Under the pieces are notes generated by a model. The model did no database searches. It was given only the letters and a program-made list of their open reading frames with translations, and had not been told where the DNA came from. This document shows positions 36,801 to 46,700 of a stretch of 50,614 bases of DNA, one piece after another. The stretch comes from Pseudomonadota bacterium. Its GTDB lineage: Bacteria; Pseudomonadota; Gammaproteobacteria; Pseudomonadales; Moraxellaceae. Every line of letters begins with the position of its first letter. Position 1 is the stretch's first letter. The translations under genes were made by a program, and so were the position numbers. The stretch lies in contig JAJZHP010000003.1 in the NCBI GenBank assembly GCA_021804355.1, forward strand, positions 1 to 50,614, given 5' to 3'.

Positions 36801-38403
36801 TTTGTCTACGGGAGGCGCCATTTATGCTCGTAGTGAGAAGATGATCGAAGTCAGTCCTCAAGCTCGTGCTGCGCTCGATCTCCCTGCGGGGCCACTCAGT
36901 CCTGATGCGCTTATTCAGGGGCTATTGCGTGCACCGGTGGATGTGATCTGGAATGGAGGTATCGGTACTTACATCAAGTCCACGCAGGAAAGTCATGCGG
37001 ATGCTGGCGATCATGGCAATGATGCCTTGCGTGTCAACGGTGCAGAATTACGTGCCCGCATCGTGTGTGAAGGTGGCAATCTGGGGATGACACAGCGTGG
37101 TCGTGTTGAGTTTGCTCTGGCGGGAGGCTTGTGCCATACCGATTTTATTGATAACTCTGCCGGTGTTGATTGTTCCGATCGCGAAGTGAATATCAAAATT
37201 GCCCTGCAAGCACTGGTACAGCGGGGTAGTTTATCTATAGATGCGCGCAATACGCTCCTGGCAAGTTTGCAAGATGGGGTAGCTCATAGAGTGCTGAGTG
37301 ATAATCGTCAGCAAGCCTTGCTGCTCAGCGTCGCCGTGGCACAGCAACCTGCGCGCCATAATGAATTTGCCGATTTTATTACCTTTCTGGAGCATGAGGC
37401 CGGGCTAGATCGAGAGCTGGAAGGTTTGCCTGATGCCAGGGCCTGGTCAGTGCGCATAGCGCGTGAGCAATGGCTGACCCGTCCGGAATTGGCCGTGCTG
37501 CTGGCCTATGCCAAGAATGATCTTAAAATGCGTTTGACGGCGCTGAATCTGGCTGATGATCTGTCCTGTCGGGATGATCTCCTGCGCGCATTTCCTCCCG
37601 CCTTGTGTGAGCAATATCATGATGTGCTGATGCAGCATCCTTTGCGCCATGCTTTGGTAGGTACGGAGCTGGCCAATGATTTTATACATAAGCTGGGTAT
37701 TACCAGCCTGCAAAGAATACAGCAGCGGGCCGGGGTAAGCCTGGCAGATCAGGTCAGGGCTTTCGTTCGTGTACGTGACGTCTTCGAGCTTGAAGCGCTC
37801 TGGGCTGAGTTAATGAGTGATCAGCGCTTGTCTCATGAAGCATTCGGGCGTATGGCTGATCAATCCATGCGTTATGCGCGTTTGGCTGTACTTTGGTGGA
37901 CGGGTGAGGCGGATCTGGCCCTGACGACGGCTGATCTTGATGCTGTTGCCGATGCCTGGTCCGAGACCGACGCCACTATAGCGCTGGAAACTTCAGAACA
38001 TCTTTTGAACCGATTTACCAGGCTGAGGCGGGGTGAGCAGCTGCTTGAAGTAGCTAGATTAGCCCGAAGTTCTCAACGTCCGGTTAAGGAGGTCGTGCAA
38101 GCCTATGCTGACATTGATGAGATGATAGGATTCTCCCGTTTGCTGCAACGTATGCATGAACGCACCGTGACTAACACTTGGCAAGCCCATGCCAATGAGG
38201 CCTATGTGGAGCAATGGCGTGACCTGCATAGGCAGTTATGTGGGCGTCGATTGTCGGGAATGATGGTGATGACCGACAGTGCACGGGTAGAGTGGCAGGG
38301 CCTATGTTCACGTTTGCAGATGGCTGATTATCAGGAAGCTGGGCTCTACGCTGTCCTTACTCAGAAACTTCATCGTCTGATGCATCTGCCAGGCAGCGCC
38401 TGA
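33817..38403 (+). CDS. gdhB: NAD-specific glutamate dehydrogenase, large (L_1500) type
   Basis: A 1528-residue cytosolic enzyme that oxidatively deaminates glutamate to 2-oxoglutarate with NAD. An N-terminal regulatory part of about 700 residues (ACT-like, including HSLELQVRSA and YAFISWILQENMLLLGM) precedes the catalytic core. The core contains AFKLEPRRIAG, GGIRWSDRQDDFRTEIL, KAQQVKNAVIVPVGAKGGFV and the dinucleotide fold around CVGIGDMSGDVFGNGML. It is a little shorter than P. aeruginosa GdhB (about 1620). It starts 2 bases after the MMPL gene, so it may be partly cotranscribed with it. Confidence 0.93.
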   Translation: MPDDWSGYEAALRSACRQLYGEQADIHRFDLFVRQVFHGLLDQELQRFNALNLAPELVELWHFVHTSGRHSLELQVRSAIQSSTLRTTCIDVLGEETPFLLNTLRMHLIRRGHRPLLVIDQSLAHAGSSRYRVALQIHIPEISDEACKLLQQQLEGAMFILGKVVQDFGLMRETLARESMQSLRFVERDQSKEENLEFYAFISWILQENMLLLGMKSWDIHDGQRVLRPDSELGWLAIEPCVDCLQEHDLFARPGYGRVAFAQIPVRSPVNHDEFCDLVALRRRDEQGQVVAELRLVGLYTSRMNQSDPANIPVMREKLATLRNLCGFHPLSADARNLERLLRFLPRNRLLMATASDLAPSLMSMVAQRQPRRCKFIWWSDRYDRFVYLTLFIPKTWFRDELPQQFLDCLKQTLDCRDTRHDVLVSAYLWVRVDYRLVIASATDDEQRRVMEERLDALCISWDQRVRCELEKLQVIIPEGQPVITGLAPEYQQLHAPEEAAEDLKMVLTLPQDSSWGLHLRQLDTTARRLKVVILHRGEPLWLSDVLPVVESLGLRVMDERSYELSLPAGKGSLHELQVSWSEEGEIAQYEQLHGVMLACLQGRAPVDGFNRLALVAGLGADQIQVFRAYAYYQQQLGWAPGPSSVADLLVQHPDAVLGLWQRFAARWQETTDEQTDDLEGGWNRYLTTVSSRSADIVLRRYAALIDATVRCNYGRDHQGVLAFKLEPRRIAGVPRPCPLHEIYVYAHEYSGVHLRFGAIARGGIRWSDRQDDFRTEILGLVKAQQVKNAVIVPVGAKGGFVLHDPQRRLTVNSEAWRAAGVAAYESFMAALLALTDNQHEGQVVPVPGLRRHDGDDSYLVVAADKGTATFSDRANRISEAHGFWLGDAFASGGQHGYDHKVMGITARGAYLSLQRHLWTLGRQDEAFSCVGIGDMSGDVFGNGMLLAPQMRLLAAFNHAHIFIDPDPGVERAYAERQRLFALPRSGWSDYDAACLSTGGAIYARSEKMIEVSPQARAALDLPAGPLSPDALIQGLLRAPVDVIWNGGIGTYIKSTQESHADAGDHGNDALRVNGAELRARIVCEGGNLGMTQRGRVEFALAGGLCHTDFIDNSAGVDCSDREVNIKIALQALVQRGSLSIDARNTLLASLQDGVAHRVLSDNRQQALLLSVAVAQQPARHNEFADFITFLEHEAGLDRELEGLPDARAWSVRIAREQWLTRPELAVLLAYAKNDLKMRLTALNLADDLSCRDDLLRAFPPALCEQYHDVLMQHPLRHALVGTELANDFIHKLGITSLQRIQQRAGVSLADQVRAFVRVRDVFELEALWAELMSDQRLSHEAFGRMADQSMRYARLAVLWWTGEADLALTTADLDAVADAWSETDATIALETSEHLLNRFTRLRRGEQLLEVARLARSSQRPVKEVVQAYADIDEMIGFSRLLQRMHERTVTNTWQAHANEAYVEQWRDLHRQLCGRRLSGMMVMTDSARVEWQGLCSRLQMADYQEAGLYAVLTQKLHRLMHLPGSA

Positions 38404-38448
38404 ATGCGCTATGCTAGCGTCCCCGACTCCTGAGGAACGTAAAGGACC

Positions 38449-39483
38449 ATGTGGTACCCCCTGCTGCGTCAGCTGTTGTTCACCTTGCCTGAGGAGCAGG
38501 CTCATCGCGTAGCGCTGCGCATGATCAGCTTAGGCGCTAGCCTGGGGCTGGTTCAACGCCTGGTTGCTCGTCCTCCGACCTTGCCGGTCAACGTCATGGG
38601 TCTGGACTTTCCTAATCCGCTGGGTTTAGCAGCCGGGATGGATAAAAATGCCCAGCATATCCGGGGACTGGGGGAATTGGGTTTTGGTTTTGTGGAAGTA
38701 GGGACCGTAACACCTCGTCCCCAGCCTGGGAACCCCAAGCCCAGGTTATTTAGACTTCCTGAGGCCCATGCCCTGATCAATCGCATGGGTTTTAATAACT
38801 TAGGTTTAGACTATCTGGTGCGTCGGGTTGAAACGGCGCGTTATCCTGGCATTCTGGGTATTAATATCGGTAAAAACAAAGACACTCCCGTGGAACGTGC
38901 CCTGGATGATTATCAGTTGGGATTGGAGCGGGTCTATCCACTGTCCAGTTACGTGGTGGTCAATATCTCATCCCCTAATACGCAAGGACTGCGAGCTTTG
39001 CAGACATCCGAGTATTTGCGTGCCTTGCTGGAACCTTTGAAAGAACAGCAGGACAAACTGGCTACCCGGCATGGTCGTTATGTGCCCTTGGTGGTTAAAA
39101 TTGCTCCGGATCTCAGCAATGCAGAGATCATCGAGATAGCAGAGTGCCTGGTGGCCTGTCGTATGGATGGGGTAGCGGCAACTAATACCACCCTTACCCG
39201 ACCGGGTCTGGATAATGTGAAGCGTTCCTTGGAGACCGGTGGGTTAAGTGGTCTGCCGCTCAAACCTTTGGCGTTGGATAGACAACAGGCCTTGGTAAGT
39301 GCTTTACGCGGTCGTCTTCCAGTCATCGGCTTAGGAGGTATCATGACGGCTGATGATGCGTTAGAGCGCATGCAGGCGGGAGCATCCCTGTTACAGATCT
39401 ATACCGGATTTATCTATGAGGGGCCTGCTCTGATCGAGCAGATTCTGCAACGCCTGGCTCATAACACGCATCTTTGGCGCTGA
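38449..39483 (+). CDS. pyrD: Dihydroorotate dehydrogenase (quinone), class 2
   Basis: Membrane-associated flavoenzyme of pyrimidine synthesis feeding electrons to quinones; 344 residues. The N-terminal amphipathic helices (MWYPLLRQLLFTLPEEQAHR) are the membrane/quinone entry of class 2 enzymes. FMN/substrate segments are AAGMDKNAQ (61-69), INRMGFNN (110-117) and VNISSPNT (171-178), with catalytic S175 as in E. coli. ATG 38449 follows AAAGGA. Together with pyrC in this window it supplies two steps of UMP synthesis. Confidence 0.97.
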   Translation: MWYPLLRQLLFTLPEEQAHRVALRMISLGASLGLVQRLVARPPTLPVNVMGLDFPNPLGLAAGMDKNAQHIRGLGELGFGFVEVGTVTPRPQPGNPKPRLFRLPEAHALINRMGFNNLGLDYLVRRVETARYPGILGINIGKNKDTPVERALDDYQLGLERVYPLSSYVVVNISSPNTQGLRALQTSEYLRALLEPLKEQQDKLATRHGRYVPLVVKIAPDLSNAEIIEIAECLVACRMDGVAATNTTLTRPGLDNVKRSLETGGLSGLPLKPLALDRQQALVSALRGRLPVIGLGGIMTADDALERMQAGASLLQIYTGFIYEGPALIEQILQRLAHNTHLWR

Positions 39484-39606
39484 CCCCGGCGGGTGGACGA
39501 TATCTGCGTGTGCATGCCTAGAGTCTGGCAGCCTTGTGGAACTCATAAGCGAAAGCCGGCGACTTTATCGCCAGTTTTCAGGTTGGTCGATGCATTGAGA
39601 GTCTGC

Positions 39607-39873
39607 TTACGCGTAATGTGTCCACATGCGGAGGACACGAACTGTCTTCTCTTTGGGAAAAACTTCGTACACAATGCGGTGCTGAATATTGATACGGCGA
39701 GAGTATGCACCAGCAAGATCACCGACCAACTTTTCGAAGGGTGGTGGATTTTGAAAGGGGTCATTAGCAAGAACCGTGAGCAGTTCTTCGGCTTTTGCTT
39801 TCAGACCACTGGCAGCAAGTTTCTTAGCATCTTTTATGACTTGCTTGGCATAAACAATTTCCCAACTCACCAC
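39607..39873 (-). CDS. yoeB: YoeB/Txe-family mRNA interferase toxin
   Basis: An 88-residue ribosome-dependent RNase. The conserved residues match YoeB: E47 (FEKLVGDLAGAYSRRI), R66 (QHRIVYEV) and the C-terminal H86-Y87 (MWTHYA), equivalent to E46, R65, H83 and Y84 of E. coli. The start is one of two tandem GTG codons (39873 or 39870) that overlap the antitoxin stop, so translation is coupled. All active-site residues are present, so the toxin should be functional. Confidence 0.92.
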   Translation of the reverse strand: MVSWEIVYAKQVIKDAKKLAASGLKAKAEELLTVLANDPFQNPPPFEKLVGDLAGAYSRRINIQHRIVYEVFPKEKTVRVLRMWTHYA

Positions 39874-40109
39874 TTGAGCGTCTTCGAGCTTTTTGCGAGG
39901 GGTTCGGCCATGCCAGTCTTGATGGACTCACGCATGCCAGGCACAGCCAGTAGGTACAAGGTTTCTTGAATTGCGTTCCAATCCTCAGCGGAAAGCAGTA
40001 CGGCATTGCTGCGTTTTCCGGAAATGATGATAGGCTCATGAGACTCAACTATTTGATCAATGAGCCGGTACAGGTTTGCGCGAGCTTCGCTTGCGGTGAG
40101 TGTGTTCAT
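39867..40109 (-). CDS. yefM: YefM/Phd-family antitoxin
   Basis: An 80-residue antitoxin: MNTLTASEARANLYRLIDQI is the standard YefM/Phd start, followed by IIISGKRSNAVLLSAEDWNA. The C-terminal tail (ESIKTGMAEP) binds the toxin. ATG 40109 is chosen on homology; an upstream TTG would lie inside the leader. With yoeB it forms an autoregulated pair in which the YefM-YoeB complex represses its own promoter. Confidence 0.92.
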   Translation of the reverse strand: MNTLTASEARANLYRLIDQIVESHEPIIISGKRSNAVLLSAEDWNAIQETLYLLAVPGMRESIKTGMAEPLAKSSKTLKW

Positions 40110-40135
40110 TTTATCTACTTTTTTCAAAAGAAGTT

Positions 40136-40166
40136 GTTATAGTACGTTGTTGCGTACGTTTTTCAA
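40136..40166 (-). promoter_or_regulatory. yefM-yoeB promoter and palindromic operator
   Basis: Minus-strand TTGAAA (40166-40161) and TATAAC (40141-40136) form a likely promoter with a rather long 19-base spacer. Inside the spacer GTACG-CAACAA-CGTAC (40157-40142) is a perfect inverted repeat with 5-base arms. The GTAC cores recall the TGTACA boxes bound by YefM in E. coli, so this is the probable autorepression operator. Confidence 0.6.
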
Positions 40167-40361
40167 GTGGTTGTGAGAGAGATTCTTTCATTTAAGTCAT
40201 TCATCCCATTGATAAATAAAAGAATTTTTCATGCTAACAAACGTAGATTAAGAGCTCCGGTTAGTTGCCTACCAAGAGAAAGTAGGGCTGGGCTGCTTAG
40301 TTTGCCAGCATAGGAAGTTTCTTGGGCATATCCTCCCCGTTCGTGGTGGTAAACTCATTTC

Positions 40362-43300
40362 ATGCTGAAAGGCTCCCTAGGGATGTTGTTTATGTGTGCT
40401 CAACCTGTACCTGGCTTAATAGTGCTTCACGGCAATCAGATGGAACTGTTGCGCGATACTGTGATGGCTTGGATCAGGGATAACCCGCTGGGCCCTCTGG
40501 ATACCGAGTATTTTCTGGTTCAGTCCAACGGTGTGGCTGATTGGCTCAAGGGCAGTTTTGCCCGCCATGACGGCATCTATGCGGCAGCGCAAACTCAGCT
40601 GCCTGCACAGTTTATGTGGGAGGTCTACCGGGCCATCTTGGGGGATGATCAGGTGCCGGTAACCTCGGCCTTTGATAAGGATGACCTAACCTGGCGGTTG
40701 ATGCGTTTATGGCCGACCTTGTTGCAGGATCCCGTATACGCTCCGCTACATCATTATCTGGCGGATCAGGATGCATTAAAACGTTTACAGTTATCCCGCC
40801 TGATGGCTGATTTGTACGACAAGTATCAAGTATACCGCGCACCCTGGCTGCAAGACTGGTCAGCAGGCATGGATCAATTACAACGCCCGGGAAAAGAACC
40901 TTGTCCCTTGACAGCCAACCATCTTTGGCAGGCTCATTTATGGCGTGCCATCATGGGGAGTCAGCGGTCAGGTCCTGGTGTGACCCGATTTAGGGTGCAC
41001 CAACGCTTCCTGCAAGCGGTGGCTTCAGAATCTCCTCCTGTGCATCGTTTGCCTCAACGTGTCACGGTGTTTGGGATTTCAAGTTTGCCCTATCAGACCC
41101 TGGAAGGTTTGGCGGCACTGGCGAACCATGCTCAGGTTATTTTGGCGGTTCCTAATCCCTGCCAATATTATTGGGGGGATATCATGGATGGTAAGGAACT
41201 GCTGAAGGCTGAGAAGCGCCGTCAGCGTTTGAGAAACGATAGAGCACCGGCTCCCATGGAGCTTGAAGATATGCATGCCTTCAGTCACCCCTTGTTGGCC
41301 AGCTGGGGGCGGCAGGGTCGGGACTTTATCCGTCTGCTGGATGAGTTTGACCGAACCCAGGAGATGCAGCAACGTTTTCCCAGCTTGCGCATGGATGTCT
41401 ACGCTGAGGCGCCAGCAGCGACTTTACTTGAACAAGTACAGGCGGCGATTCGGGACCTGCTGCCACTGGCTGAGCATCCTCATAGTCCCCCCGATGCTGA
41501 CGATCAGTCCATCAGTTTTCATCGGGCGCATCATGCCATGCGCGAGGTTGAAGTGCTGCATGATCAACTTTTGCAATGGCTGGATCATAACGAAGGCGGG
41601 GCGTTGACCCCTAAGGACATCATCGTCATGGTGCCTGATATCGATGCCATGGCGCCCTTGATCCATGCCGTCTTTGGGCAATATTCCCTAACAGATGCTC
41701 GCTTCATTCCTTATGAAGTGATCGATACTCAGGATCGCGGCCATCATCCCATATTAAGGGCGCTTGAGTTGCTGTTGCACTTGCCGGAATCACGTTGTCG
41801 TCAAAGCGATATACGTGATCTCCTCGATGTACCTGCCTTAGCGCAGCGATTTGCTATGGATACTTCCTCCCTGTCACGACTGGCGGTATGGATGCAGGGT
41901 GCGGGGGTGCGCTGGGGATTGGATGAGGCGCACCGCCAAGGCTTAGGGCTGGGTGCTAGCGGTGAGCAGAACTCATGGTTGTTTGGATTACGCCGCATGT
42001 TGTTGGGTTATGCTTGTGGTCATGCTCCCGCCTATCATGGTATCGAACCTTATCCGGAGGTGGGAGGTCTGGATGCGGCTATGGTGGGGTCGCTGGCTGA
42101 TCTGGTAGAGGCTCTGATTCAGGCTCGAGCCTTATTAGCTACCCCGGCTACGCCTGAGCAATGGGGTGTCAGGATTCGTCAACTGTTGCAGACCTTCTTT
42201 GTTGGATCGCAGGATAATGATCAAATCACCCTGCAACGTCTGGATAGTGGGCTGCAACGATGGTTGGAGGTCTGTGAGCAGACTGGATTTGGGGAGCCTG
42301 TTCCCTTGGCGGTCGTGCGAGAATCCTGGCTGGGAGCTTATGATGAACCCTCCATCAACCATCGCTTCATCTCAGGGGGAGTTACTTTCTGTTCCTTGAT
42401 GCCTATGCGATCCTTACCTTACCGCCGGGTTTGTTTGCTGGGGATGAATGATGGAGCCTTTCCCCGACCTACATCCAAGCTGGACTTTGATTTACTGGAT
42501 ATGCCAGGTCTGGCTCAGCTCGGTGATCGTTCTCGCCGTGATGATGATCGTTATCTGATGCTGGAAGCCCTGCTGGCTGCCCGTGAAAAGCTCTATATCA
42601 GCTGGACGGGTTATCATGGTAGTGATAACCATGAGCTGGCCCCTTCTGTGCTGGTGGCGCAACTACGTGATTATCTGGTAGCAGGCTGGGATCTGGATCT
42701 CTCCGAGCGCACCTTCAGTTATCCCCTGCAACCCTTCAGTCGTCGTTATTTCGAGGCAGGTCATCGGCATAAGACCTATGCACGCGAATGGCGTGCTGCT
42801 CATGAGGGGCATGTTCTGAACGAGGATGTCTTGCCTGATTTTATACCTGAGCCAGGTTTTCGGCTGACCCTGGAGGCTTTGTCTCGTTTTGTACGCAGAC
42901 CTGTCCAGGCATTTTTTCGGACACGCCTTAAAGTCTCTTTTTTTGAAGAAGAGGGGGTCGGTGACGATGAAGAACCCCTGGATCGCGATCCGCTGCAAGA
43001 TTACCAGTGGTATGCCACCTTGTTTGAGGCCGTTCACCAGGCCAGGGATCAGCAGGTTCAGCAGGCCTTGACAGAGCAAGCAGACAAGCTCTCGCTGGCG
43101 GGTGATTTGCCGATAGGCGCCTTAGGGAAGATTCGCCAGGAGACACTGATCGAGCAACTCAGCCTGCCTTGCCAGGCCTGGCGAGCTTTATGTGCCCTAT
43201 ACCCTGAGTCCGCGCAGAAGGTTCAATTTGATAGGGTGGTACGGGGTCTGTGTTTGCAGGATTGGATGGATAGGGCTTTGCGTCAAGATGCCACGGGTAA

Positions 43301-43772
43301 GTTGGTGTGGCTGGATTGGTCAGCCAGCAACCTGCACGAGCACATGCTGATACCCGCCTGGATACGACATGTGGCGTTGGCAGCCCATGGCTATAGCGCG
43401 TTGGGATACGTGGTAGGCCGGGATAAAACCGTGCGACTAAATCCTTTGGTACCACAACAGGCCATCGAGACCCTGCAGACCCTGCTGTCCTTGTGGCTTG
43501 AAGGTATGCAGCGTCCTTTGCCTGTGGCTTGCAAAACGGCCTTGGCCTGGCTGCGTGAAGAAGATGCCAGCATTGTTTATGAAGGTGGTTACAAGCGTAG
43601 AGGAGAATGCCAGGATGATGCGGCCCTGGCGCGGCTATGGCCTGATTTTGCCGCACTGAGGCTTGACCCTGACTGGGAGAGATTCTCAAAAGCCTTGTAT
43701 CAGCCCCTGGTGGATTGGGTCCGTGAAGGCACCCAGATCATCGAACACCCTAACATCGTGATGGGAAATTAG
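40362..43772 (+). CDS. recC: Exodeoxyribonuclease V subunit gamma (RecC)
   Basis: Chi-recognising, helicase-like subunit of RecBCD; 1136 residues, near E. coli RecC (1122). Recognisable blocks are FLVQSNGVADWLK, YRAILGDDQVP, RVTVFGISSLPYQTLEGLAAL, SIVMVPDID-like IIVMVPDIDAMAPLI and LLGMNDGAFPR. There is no Walker A motif, as expected for RecC. The start could instead be the in-frame ATG at 40392, which has AGGGA 8 bases before it; the ATG at 40362 has a weaker site. First gene of recC-recB-recD; no ptrA lies between recC and recB, unlike in E. coli. Confidence 0.95.
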   Translation: MLKGSLGMLFMCAQPVPGLIVLHGNQMELLRDTVMAWIRDNPLGPLDTEYFLVQSNGVADWLKGSFARHDGIYAAAQTQLPAQFMWEVYRAILGDDQVPVTSAFDKDDLTWRLMRLWPTLLQDPVYAPLHHYLADQDALKRLQLSRLMADLYDKYQVYRAPWLQDWSAGMDQLQRPGKEPCPLTANHLWQAHLWRAIMGSQRSGPGVTRFRVHQRFLQAVASESPPVHRLPQRVTVFGISSLPYQTLEGLAALANHAQVILAVPNPCQYYWGDIMDGKELLKAEKRRQRLRNDRAPAPMELEDMHAFSHPLLASWGRQGRDFIRLLDEFDRTQEMQQRFPSLRMDVYAEAPAATLLEQVQAAIRDLLPLAEHPHSPPDADDQSISFHRAHHAMREVEVLHDQLLQWLDHNEGGALTPKDIIVMVPDIDAMAPLIHAVFGQYSLTDARFIPYEVIDTQDRGHHPILRALELLLHLPESRCRQSDIRDLLDVPALAQRFAMDTSSLSRLAVWMQGAGVRWGLDEAHRQGLGLGASGEQNSWLFGLRRMLLGYACGHAPAYHGIEPYPEVGGLDAAMVGSLADLVEALIQARALLATPATPEQWGVRIRQLLQTFFVGSQDNDQITLQRLDSGLQRWLEVCEQTGFGEPVPLAVVRESWLGAYDEPSINHRFISGGVTFCSLMPMRSLPYRRVCLLGMNDGAFPRPTSKLDFDLLDMPGLAQLGDRSRRDDDRYLMLEALLAAREKLYISWTGYHGSDNHELAPSVLVAQLRDYLVAGWDLDLSERTFSYPLQPFSRRYFEAGHRHKTYAREWRAAHEGHVLNEDVLPDFIPEPGFRLTLEALSRFVRRPVQAFFRTRLKVSFFEEEGVGDDEEPLDRDPLQDYQWYATLFEAVHQARDQQVQQALTEQADKLSLAGDLPIGALGKIRQETLIEQLSLPCQAWRALCALYPESAQKVQFDRVVRGLCLQDWMDRALRQDATGKLVWLDWSASNLHEHMLIPAWIRHVALAAHGYSALGYVVGRDKTVRLNPLVPQQAIETLQTLLSLWLEGMQRPLPVACKTALAWLREEDASIVYEGGYKRRGECQDDAALARLWPDFAALRLDPDWERFSKALYQPLVDWVREGTQIIEHPNIVMGN

Positions 43773-43775
43773 TCG

Positions 43776-46700
43776 ATGAGCCAAACTCTGGATGTTTTAC
43801 GTTTTCCCTTAAAAGGTTCGGCATTGATTGAAGCGAGTGCGGGCACGGGTAAAACCTGGACGTTAGCTGCCCTTTATCTACGTCTGGTGTTGGGGCATGG
43901 CGGAGAACATGCTTATCGACGTCCTTTGCAAGTTTCTGAAATTTTGGTCATGACCTTTACGCGTGCAGCAACGCAAGAGCTGGTGCAGCGTATTCGTGAA
44001 AGATTGCTCGCAGCCGCTGTGGGTTTTCGTGAGGGACGGGGCGCACCGGGAGATGCTTTTCTGCAGGCTTTGCTGGATGACACTCCTTCAGAGGAAGCCA
44101 AAAGATCTGCAGCCTATCGTTTGCAGCTAGCGGCTGAAGCTATGGATGATGCGGCCATTTTTACTATCGATGCCTGGTGTCAGCGCATTCTGCGCGAACA
44201 TGCTTTTGATAGCGGTTGCCGTTTTGATGAAACGCTGGTTGCCGAAGATGTTCAAATTTTTGAAGATGCAGCCCGCGATTATTGGCGGCAGCAAGTTTAT
44301 CCTATGTCCAGGCAGCAGTTGGATAGGCTGCTGCCGCATTGGAAAGATTTCTCGAGCTTAAAGCAGGAGGTCAATCGGCTGCGCAGGCATGAAGCGCTGA
44401 TCCCTGATGCAGACGACCAGCTCTCTGTCTTGCTGGATGGTTATTACCAGCGTTTGTCTACCCTGAAGCGAGGATGGGATCAGCGTGTCGTGAAGATGCG
44501 CTCCTGGTTTGAACAGCAGTGGGGTATCGATGCGAAATGTTTTAATGGCCAAAAGATTCGGGAGGGCTGGGTCAAGGGGTGGATGGATGGCTTGGAATCC
44601 TGGGCGAGTAGCGACACTCAGGTCCATCCTGTTTTGTCAGAATCGGCGTGGAATCGTCTGTCTTGCCAGGGCATTCAGGAGGCGTATAAAGGCAAAGATG
44701 CCATTCCTTCGGTCTTTGATAAGGTGATGGTACTGCGTGCTGAACTGGCCAAACTCCCTTCGCTTAAGTCGCTGATCCTGCAACAAGCTTCGCGCCAGAT
44801 AGTGCAACGTATGCAGTTCCTGAAGAATCAGGCCGGACAACTGAGCTTCAGTGATTTGCAGGACCGTTTGCACCAGGCTTTGCACAGCGAGCAAGCTGAG
44901 GTGCTGCGGATGCGTGTGATAGCACAGTATCCGGTGGCTCTCATCGATGAGTTTCAGGATACGGCGCCGGTACAGTATGACATCTTCAATCAGCTTTACC
45001 GTGTGGCAGAAAACCATGACGGCCTGGGGCTGTTTTTGATCGGCGATCCCAAGCAATCCATTTATGCCTTTCGCGGAGCAGATATTCACAGTTATATTTC
45101 CGCTCGAGCGGCTACCCAAGGGAGACATTACCGTCTTGATACCAATTTTCGCTCCAGCGCTTCCCTGGTAGCCGCCGTCAATGGCTTGTTTAACCACGCC
45201 GAAAAGGATGCCGTTCACTTTCCTCGCGGTGCCTTTGGATTTCGTGGTGAGACAGGTAATCCTTTGCCCTTTGAACCCGTGCAGGCCAAGGGGCGACCTG
45301 AAGTCCTGCAGCGGCAGGGTCAGCCGCTGGCGGCTTTGACCTGCTGGTATAGCCAGCCCTCTGAGGGCACAGACCAGGTTGACAGCAAGCAAGTGCTGGC
45401 GGAACAGTGTGCAGAACATATCGTAGGTTTACTTCAAGATACGACGGCCGGTTTTAGGAACCCCACGGGAGCGTTGGAGCGTATCAAGCCTGCCGATATC
45501 GCTATCCTGGTCAGGGATCGCCATGAAGCTGCCATGCTGCAACGTGCGTTGACAAATCGTGCGGTGGCCAGTGTGTACCTGTCGGATAAAAATTCTGTAT
45601 TCGCAACACCAGAAGCGGAAGATATCCTGCATTGGCTACGTGCTATGGCTGATCCCAGGGACGCTAGTCGGGTGCGCCGTGCTCTGGTCACCCGCAGTGT
45701 GAATTTACCCCTGAGCACGTTGCTGCAACGGATGAGTGACGATGTGGCCTGGGAAGCTCAGGTCAATAGGATGGCGCATCTGCATGAGGTTTGGGGCGGG
45801 CAGGGGGTCTTGGCTGCATTACGACAATTTATATTTCGACATCACTTGCCTGCACAGTTATTAGCACAGTCAGGTGGCGAACGTTGTTTGACTAATCTTT
45901 TGCATGTAGCTGAGTTATTGCAGCAGGCCAGTCATCAGGTTCAGGGCGAGCTGGCGCTTATCCGATGGCTTCAAGATCAGATCCAAAGTGATCATCCTTC
46001 CGCGGAGGAATCTTTACTGCGGTTGGAAAGCGAAGCCGCATTGGTCAAGATAGTGACTATCCACAAGTCCAAAGGGTTGGAGTACCCGCTGGTTTATTTG
46101 CCTTTTGCCGATGCGTTGAAACAGTCCTCATCATCTACTTTGTTTTTTTTACCCATCAGGCAGGAAGATAGCAATATCCTGGATTTCTCGCTCAGTGCTA
46201 GCGCCTGGCAAGCTTTTTATCAGGCTCAGCTGGAAGAAAACCTGCGTTTGCTCTATGTGGCCATGACCCGTGCCCGACATGCACTTTTTCTGGGTATACA
46301 AGACAACAAGCCGGAAGCTGAACCTAAGCAGATGGCTGCTTTGCAGTATTTGCTCAAAGGATCTGCTCAACCACCTGAAATCTTATGGTCCGATCATCTG
46401 CAAGCACTTCAGACTGAGTATGTTGATATTAATCTTCTAGCAATAACGGCCCCTGTGCCGGTGTCAGTGCTGAAGAACTCAGCCCAGCCGGAAGTTTTGA
46501 TCGATAGCCCCGTTTATCAGGCAAAGATAGAGAAAGACTGGAGTTTACGCAGCTACTCATTTTTAACACGTGCGCTGGTTTATCAGCCCCAAACCATGCC
46601 ACCTGCCATAGCCAGATTGCTAGAGGATGCGGACGAGGAATTCGATGACGATGGTCAGATGATCACTCAGGAACAGCTGGCCCCCTGGCACGCCCTTAAA

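Noticed and set aside
39558-39572. GGCGA-CTTTA-TCGCC hairpin as terminator of pyrD or yoeB
   Set aside because: The stem is only five pairs and no proper T-run follows on either strand.
44637-45419. 260-codon open frame antisense to recB
   Set aside because: Wholly inside conserved helicase motifs of recB; no recognisable protein features.
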